Shown here in pieces: positions 60,991-64,000 of a stretch of DNA of 64,000 nucleotides. Where the stretch lies: positions 124,650 through 188,649 of the forward strand of contig NZ_BMYF01000001.1 in the NCBI RefSeq assembly GCF_014652135.1. Direction: 5' to 3'. The notes beneath the pieces are model-generated. The model made no database searches. It was given only the letters and a program-made list of their open reading frames with translations, and was not told the DNA's origin. The position numbers and the translations under genes are program-made. Source of the DNA: Mongoliitalea lutea (GTDB taxonomy: Bacteria; Bacteroidota; Bacteroidia; Cytophagales; Cyclobacteriaceae). Numbering within the stretch: the stretch's first letter is position 1; each line of letters begins with the position of its first letter.

Positions 60991-63366
60991 TTATCGAATT
61001 CCTACAGGAATATTGATACTCAGGGAAATATTTCTTCCTTGCTCAGGTAAATTCAGCAACCTATAGCGACTCAAATGGTTGAAATAAACAGCATTTCCGA
61101 GATTTTGACCTGATAATTGGAGTTGTAAGGGCTGATTCTTCAACCGAAGGTCCCAACCCAAACCTGCTTCCCACAATTGGTAGCCTTCCGTAATCCGCTC
61201 ATTTCTATCCACCCGATTCTGCGAAGCAGCCCAACGGGATTCCACAAACACATACATATTTTGGATATTTTTACCCAAAGCAGGAATCTTATACTCCAAA
61301 CCGGCCAAGGTAGAAAAAGGAGGTGTCAGGGGTAAGGGCAAACCCGTATCCAAGTTGTGGTTGTAAACATATTCCGCACCAAGGGAGAAGTTTAAGTTCT
61401 TAACCAAGGACACCTGCGACAGCAACTCACCACCGGTAAATATGGCATTGTTTTGTCTATACTCCCACAATAAACTAGCCCCCGGCAAAGGGGAAAAACG
61501 AGGTGCAGGAGCCAAATAAATGTAATTATCAAAGTAGCCAAAGAATGGACTGATGCTCACCAATACCTTCTTTTTGGACAAGGAAATATTCAGATCTGCC
61601 TGATAACTTCTCTCCGCAGTTAAATTGGCATTCCCAACCTCATGTCTGAAATTCCCATGATGAACCCCATTGGAAGCCAGTTCAATTGGCGTTGGAATTC
61701 TATAGGCTGAACCTAGGTTGAATTTTACATTTACATCATCCTTGTACACCCAGGAAATCCCCGTACTTCCACTCCAATTCAGAAACCTGCGATAGATATC
61801 AGCATTGCGTTGCTCAAATTCTCCTGTAGGTTGCAGACGTACAAAAATTGGTTGCAAATGCTCCTGAATATCGTGCAACGCCCCATCTACCCTAATTCCT
61901 CCATTCCATACCAAATTGGAATTCAAACGTTGCTCCCTGAAATAAAAAACTCCTCCTTGCAGGGATTCAAAATTAGGCAATAGAAACTCAAAACCACTTT
62001 GCCTATTGACGGAATGCTGTACATTAAAACCCGCAACAGACTGCCCTCCTTCTCCATGCTGCTGATTCAGGCGAAGGTTTGCCGTATATACATTCAAATC
62101 CAGCGATAAAGCCAAATTCCCAAATTCATTCTCTCCCAAGCCTTGGTTATGCGGAAAAGAAAACTCCCGACGCTGATTGCGCTGATAGCCCAAATCCAGT
62201 TCCATCCAGTTTTTGCCTAGCTGTATTGTATTATTCCAAATCACTTTATAGTGTTGGTTATCCTGCTTGGGCAGATCGATATTGCGATGATCTCCATCAT
62301 GCCGTAGGTTGTTGATATTAGGAATGCCAACGGCTCCTACAAAAATTCCTGCCTGTTGATTAAACCCGCTTACGGTTACAGTAGAAACTCCCCAATCCTT
62401 TTGCAAACCTCCGGTAAAGGAAAAATGACGCTCACGCCCCGCAGTATTTTTGAGTCGGTTATCAAAAATGGGCAATAAAAACCCTGCATACACAAAGTTC
62501 TCGGCAGGAACTCTATAATCACTAAAATCCTGTGCTGTAAATCTCGCACGAAACACAAAATCCTGTTCATTGCCATCCACAAACACGGAATGGGAAATCA
62601 TATCATTATTGGAGCGGTACATTCCGGAGTAATTCGCCTCAATAGCTCCATTCTGTTGGAAAGCTGCTGGAGCAATATTGATCACACCTGCCATCCCATC
62701 CGAACCGTAAATCAACGAAGCTGGTCCTTTCACAATCTCCACCCTATCTACATCAAAGGGGTCGATTTCCAAGCCATGATCGGCCCCCCACTGTTGCCCT
62801 TCCTGCTTGATGCCACGGTCATTCACCATGATGCGGTTGAAACTCATTCCTCGGATCACAGGCTTACTAATCCCCACCCCCGTATTGATGGTAGAAATTC
62901 CCGGAAGTTTTTCAATGGCATTGGCAAATGTTCCTCCATTGTTTCTTTGAATAAACTCCCGATCCAAAATCAAGATAGTTTGGGACTGCTCCAAAGGCCC
63001 ATTCTTGAAGGGATTAGCTTCCACCGTCAAACTCGCCAACAAAATCTCTGATTCATTCAATTGAATGCTCAGCTCAGCACCCTCCATGCCTACTTCCACA
63101 TTTTTACTGTAGGATTTGAAGCCCAAATGCGTCACATGCAAGTGGTAAACTCCAGGATTCAGATTTGAAAATTGGAAATCCCCATCCAAGGATGCCAACG
63201 TAGATTTCCCCAATTCATGAATAGAAATAATGGCTGCCAAAGGCATCTGCTTGCTGTCCGTAACTTTTCCTTTCAAAACCGGCTGACGGCTCTGTGCAGA
63301 AGATTCTGTCAGTATCCAAAGGAAAAAGAAGAGTAAAAGAAAATATTTGTTGGGACGCAGGTGCAT
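60991..63366 (-). CDS. TonB-dependent receptor (ZnuD-like, probable metal uptake)
   Basis: 791 residues from the ATG at 63366 (27 codons inside the longest ORF; this gives a clear signal peptide LRPNKYFLLLFFFLWILTESSAQ). N-terminal CarboxypepD_reg domain (VLKGKVTDSKQMPLAAIISI), then the plug (TILILDREFIQRNNGGTFANAIEKLPGISTI; RGMSFNRIMVNDRGI) and a 22-strand barrel ending NISLSINIPVGIR. His-rich loops (RHDGDHRNID, NGVHHGNFRHEVGN) fit a zinc/copper receptor. Imports a metal or metal complex across the outer membrane using TonB. Confidence 0.92.
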   Translation of the reverse strand: MHLRPNKYFLLLFFFLWILTESSAQSRQPVLKGKVTDSKQMPLAAIISIHELGKSTLASLDGDFQFSNLNPGVYHLHVTHLGFKSYSKNVEVGMEGAELSIQLNESEILLASLTVEANPFKNGPLEQSQTILILDREFIQRNNGGTFANAIEKLPGISTINTGVGISKPVIRGMSFNRIMVNDRGIKQEGQQWGADHGLEIDPFDVDRVEIVKGPASLIYGSDGMAGVINIAPAAFQQNGAIEANYSGMYRSNNDMISHSVFVDGNEQDFVFRARFTAQDFSDYRVPAENFVYAGFLLPIFDNRLKNTAGRERHFSFTGGLQKDWGVSTVTVSGFNQQAGIFVGAVGIPNINNLRHDGDHRNIDLPKQDNQHYKVIWNNTIQLGKNWMELDLGYQRNQRREFSFPHNQGLGENEFGNLALSLDLNVYTANLRLNQQHGEGGQSVAGFNVQHSVNRQSGFEFLLPNFESLQGGVFYFREQRLNSNLVWNGGIRVDGALHDIQEHLQPIFVRLQPTGEFEQRNADIYRRFLNWSGSTGISWVYKDDVNVKFNLGSAYRIPTPIELASNGVHHGNFRHEVGNANLTAERSYQADLNISLSKKKVLVSISPFFGYFDNYIYLAPAPRFSPLPGASLLWEYRQNNAIFTGGELLSQVSLVKNLNFSLGAEYVYNHNLDTGLPLPLTPPFSTLAGLEYKIPALGKNIQNMYVFVESRWAASQNRVDRNERITEGYQLWEAGLGWDLRLKNQPLQLQLSGQNLGNAVYFNHLSRYRLLNLPEQGRNISLSINIPVGIR

Positions 63367-63411
63367 TTGCAATACTATTACAGGTACAAAAGTACGGAAT
63401 CCTCCAAAAAG

Positions 63412-63428
63412 TTCAACATTGTTGCAAA
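63412..63428. promoter_or_regulatory. Fur/Zur-type dyad upstream of the TonB receptor
   Basis: On the minus strand TTTGCAA-CAATG-TTGAA, one mismatch from the dyad at 60929-60947; about 46 bp before the ATG at 63366. Confidence 0.5.
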
Positions 63429-63530
63429 TAAAATAAAGGTGCATGTAATGCGCTCAGCTAAACTTACCTTCAATAGAAAAAAATAAGTTGATTTTTCTTG
63501 TATATTGGAGCCTTAAAACCTAGGAATTCT

Positions 63531-64000
63531 ATGACAAAAGAGGCTGAAAAATACTTAAGCAGAATGACAAATCCCTTCATCTTTTGGTGGGCCATGTTTT
63601 TCAAATTACCATCGGCAGTTTTTTGGAGACTGAAAATCAAGTCCTTATCCTTAGAGAAATGTGAGGTAAGTATCCCCTTCTTTTGGAGAAGTCAAAATCC
63701 TTTTCAGTCCATTTATTTTGCTGCCTTAGCGGGTGCGGCTGAGCTTAGTACCGGAGCTTTATGCCAATTGGGTATGGCAGGCAAAGGAAATTTCAGCATG
63801 TTGGTAGTAGATTTCCGTGCCGAGTACCACAAAAAAGCCAATCAAAAAATCATCTTCACCTGCGACCAAGGAGCCGAACTCACCCAGTTAATCGACTCCC
63901 TTCAACCTCAAGAAACAGGCACCCTCACCATGATATCCACCGGCCGCAATCCCCAAGGGGACGTGGTAGCGAAGTTTTATGTTACTTGGTCATTTAAACG
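63531..64000 (+). CDS. DUF4442 thioesterase-like protein (partial)
   Basis: Starts with ATG at 63531 and runs off the window end (at least 156 residues). MTKEAEKYLSRMTNPFIFWWA, then FKLPSAVFWRLKI, and IYFAALAGAAELSTGALCQL match DUF4442, a hotdog-fold group related to acyl-CoA thioesterases. Cytoplasmic. The C terminus is missing because the window ends. It is divergent from the TonB receptor. Confidence 0.8.
   Translation, partial: MTKEAEKYLSRMTNPFIFWWAMFFKLPSAVFWRLKIKSLSLEKCEVSIPFFWRSQNPFQSIYFAALAGAAELSTGALCQLGMAGKGNFSMLVVDFRAEYHKKANQKIIFTCDQGAELTQLIDSLQPQETGTLTMISTGRNPQGDVVAKFYVTWSFK

Overview
The window reads as a piece of chromosome from a Bacteroidota bacterium of the order Cytophagales, most likely a Cyclobacteriaceae member near Algoriphagus or Belliella. 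This rests on gene types rather than on a search: FtsX-type permeases of about 800 residues in tandem, a TonB receptor with an N-terminal carboxypeptidase-like domain, a DUF4625 lipoprotein, a DUF4369/TlpA thioredoxin lipoprotein, and TAnnTTTG-like promoters. Coding density is high, and no rRNA, tRNA or CRISPR array was recognised.

Layout. 1-3.7 kb: housekeeping and small conserved genes (partial riboflavin synthase, pcm, acyl-CoA thioesterase, a DUF3817 membrane protein, a kinase-like protein). 3.7-8.1 kb: a four-gene operon of exported proteins ending in a large leucine-rich-repeat protein. 8.3-14.7 kb: thioredoxin lipoprotein, gatB, alaS and a LytM-type peptidase. 14.8-17.6 kb: a GT-C-like membrane glycosyltransferase and a PagL-like outer membrane protein.

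17.8-36.4 kb is the most interesting part. It is a tripartite efflux/export locus (TolC, two ABC ATPases, three FtsX/MacB-type permeases, one HlyD/MacA-like adaptor) next to an NtrC-family response regulator and its histidine kinase. Four copies of a dyad close to CTTTTGTCCG-N4-CGGACAAAAG lie 80-91 bp upstream of sigma-54 (-24/-12) promoter matches. Three of these promoters start about 20 nt before the ATPase-tolC, permease and adaptor genes. The fourth is an orphan that points into a 3-kb island. The island (22.95-25.6 kb) holds RhuM, a truncated HsdS, an ORF6N/PLD-like protein and a GxxExxY fragment. It looks like the remains of a type I restriction-modification locus that landed inside the efflux cluster.

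36.4-54.4 kb: a lipocalin-like lipoprotein with a dehydrogenase 3' remnant next to it, an ECF sigma factor with its membrane partner, an alpha/beta hydrolase, an MsbA-like ABC exporter, DinB, acyl-CoA dehydrogenase, a TPR histidine kinase, glycerate kinase, an AGCS symporter, a YihY membrane protein, three oxidoreductases and a serine hydrolase. 54.4-59.6 kb is accessory: a LuxR-type regulator, a small acidic/ACP-like protein with an exported partner, then an MqsR-like toxin and Panacea-domain antitoxin pair facing a RES-like protein across a perfect 22-bp palindrome that contains an MqsA-type AACCT/AGGTT dyad. 59.9-63.4 kb: a likely metal (zinc) uptake unit of His-rich DUF4625 lipoprotein and TonB receptor, each with a TTTGCAA-N5-TTGCAAA-like dyad upstream. 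The window ends in a partial DUF4442 gene.
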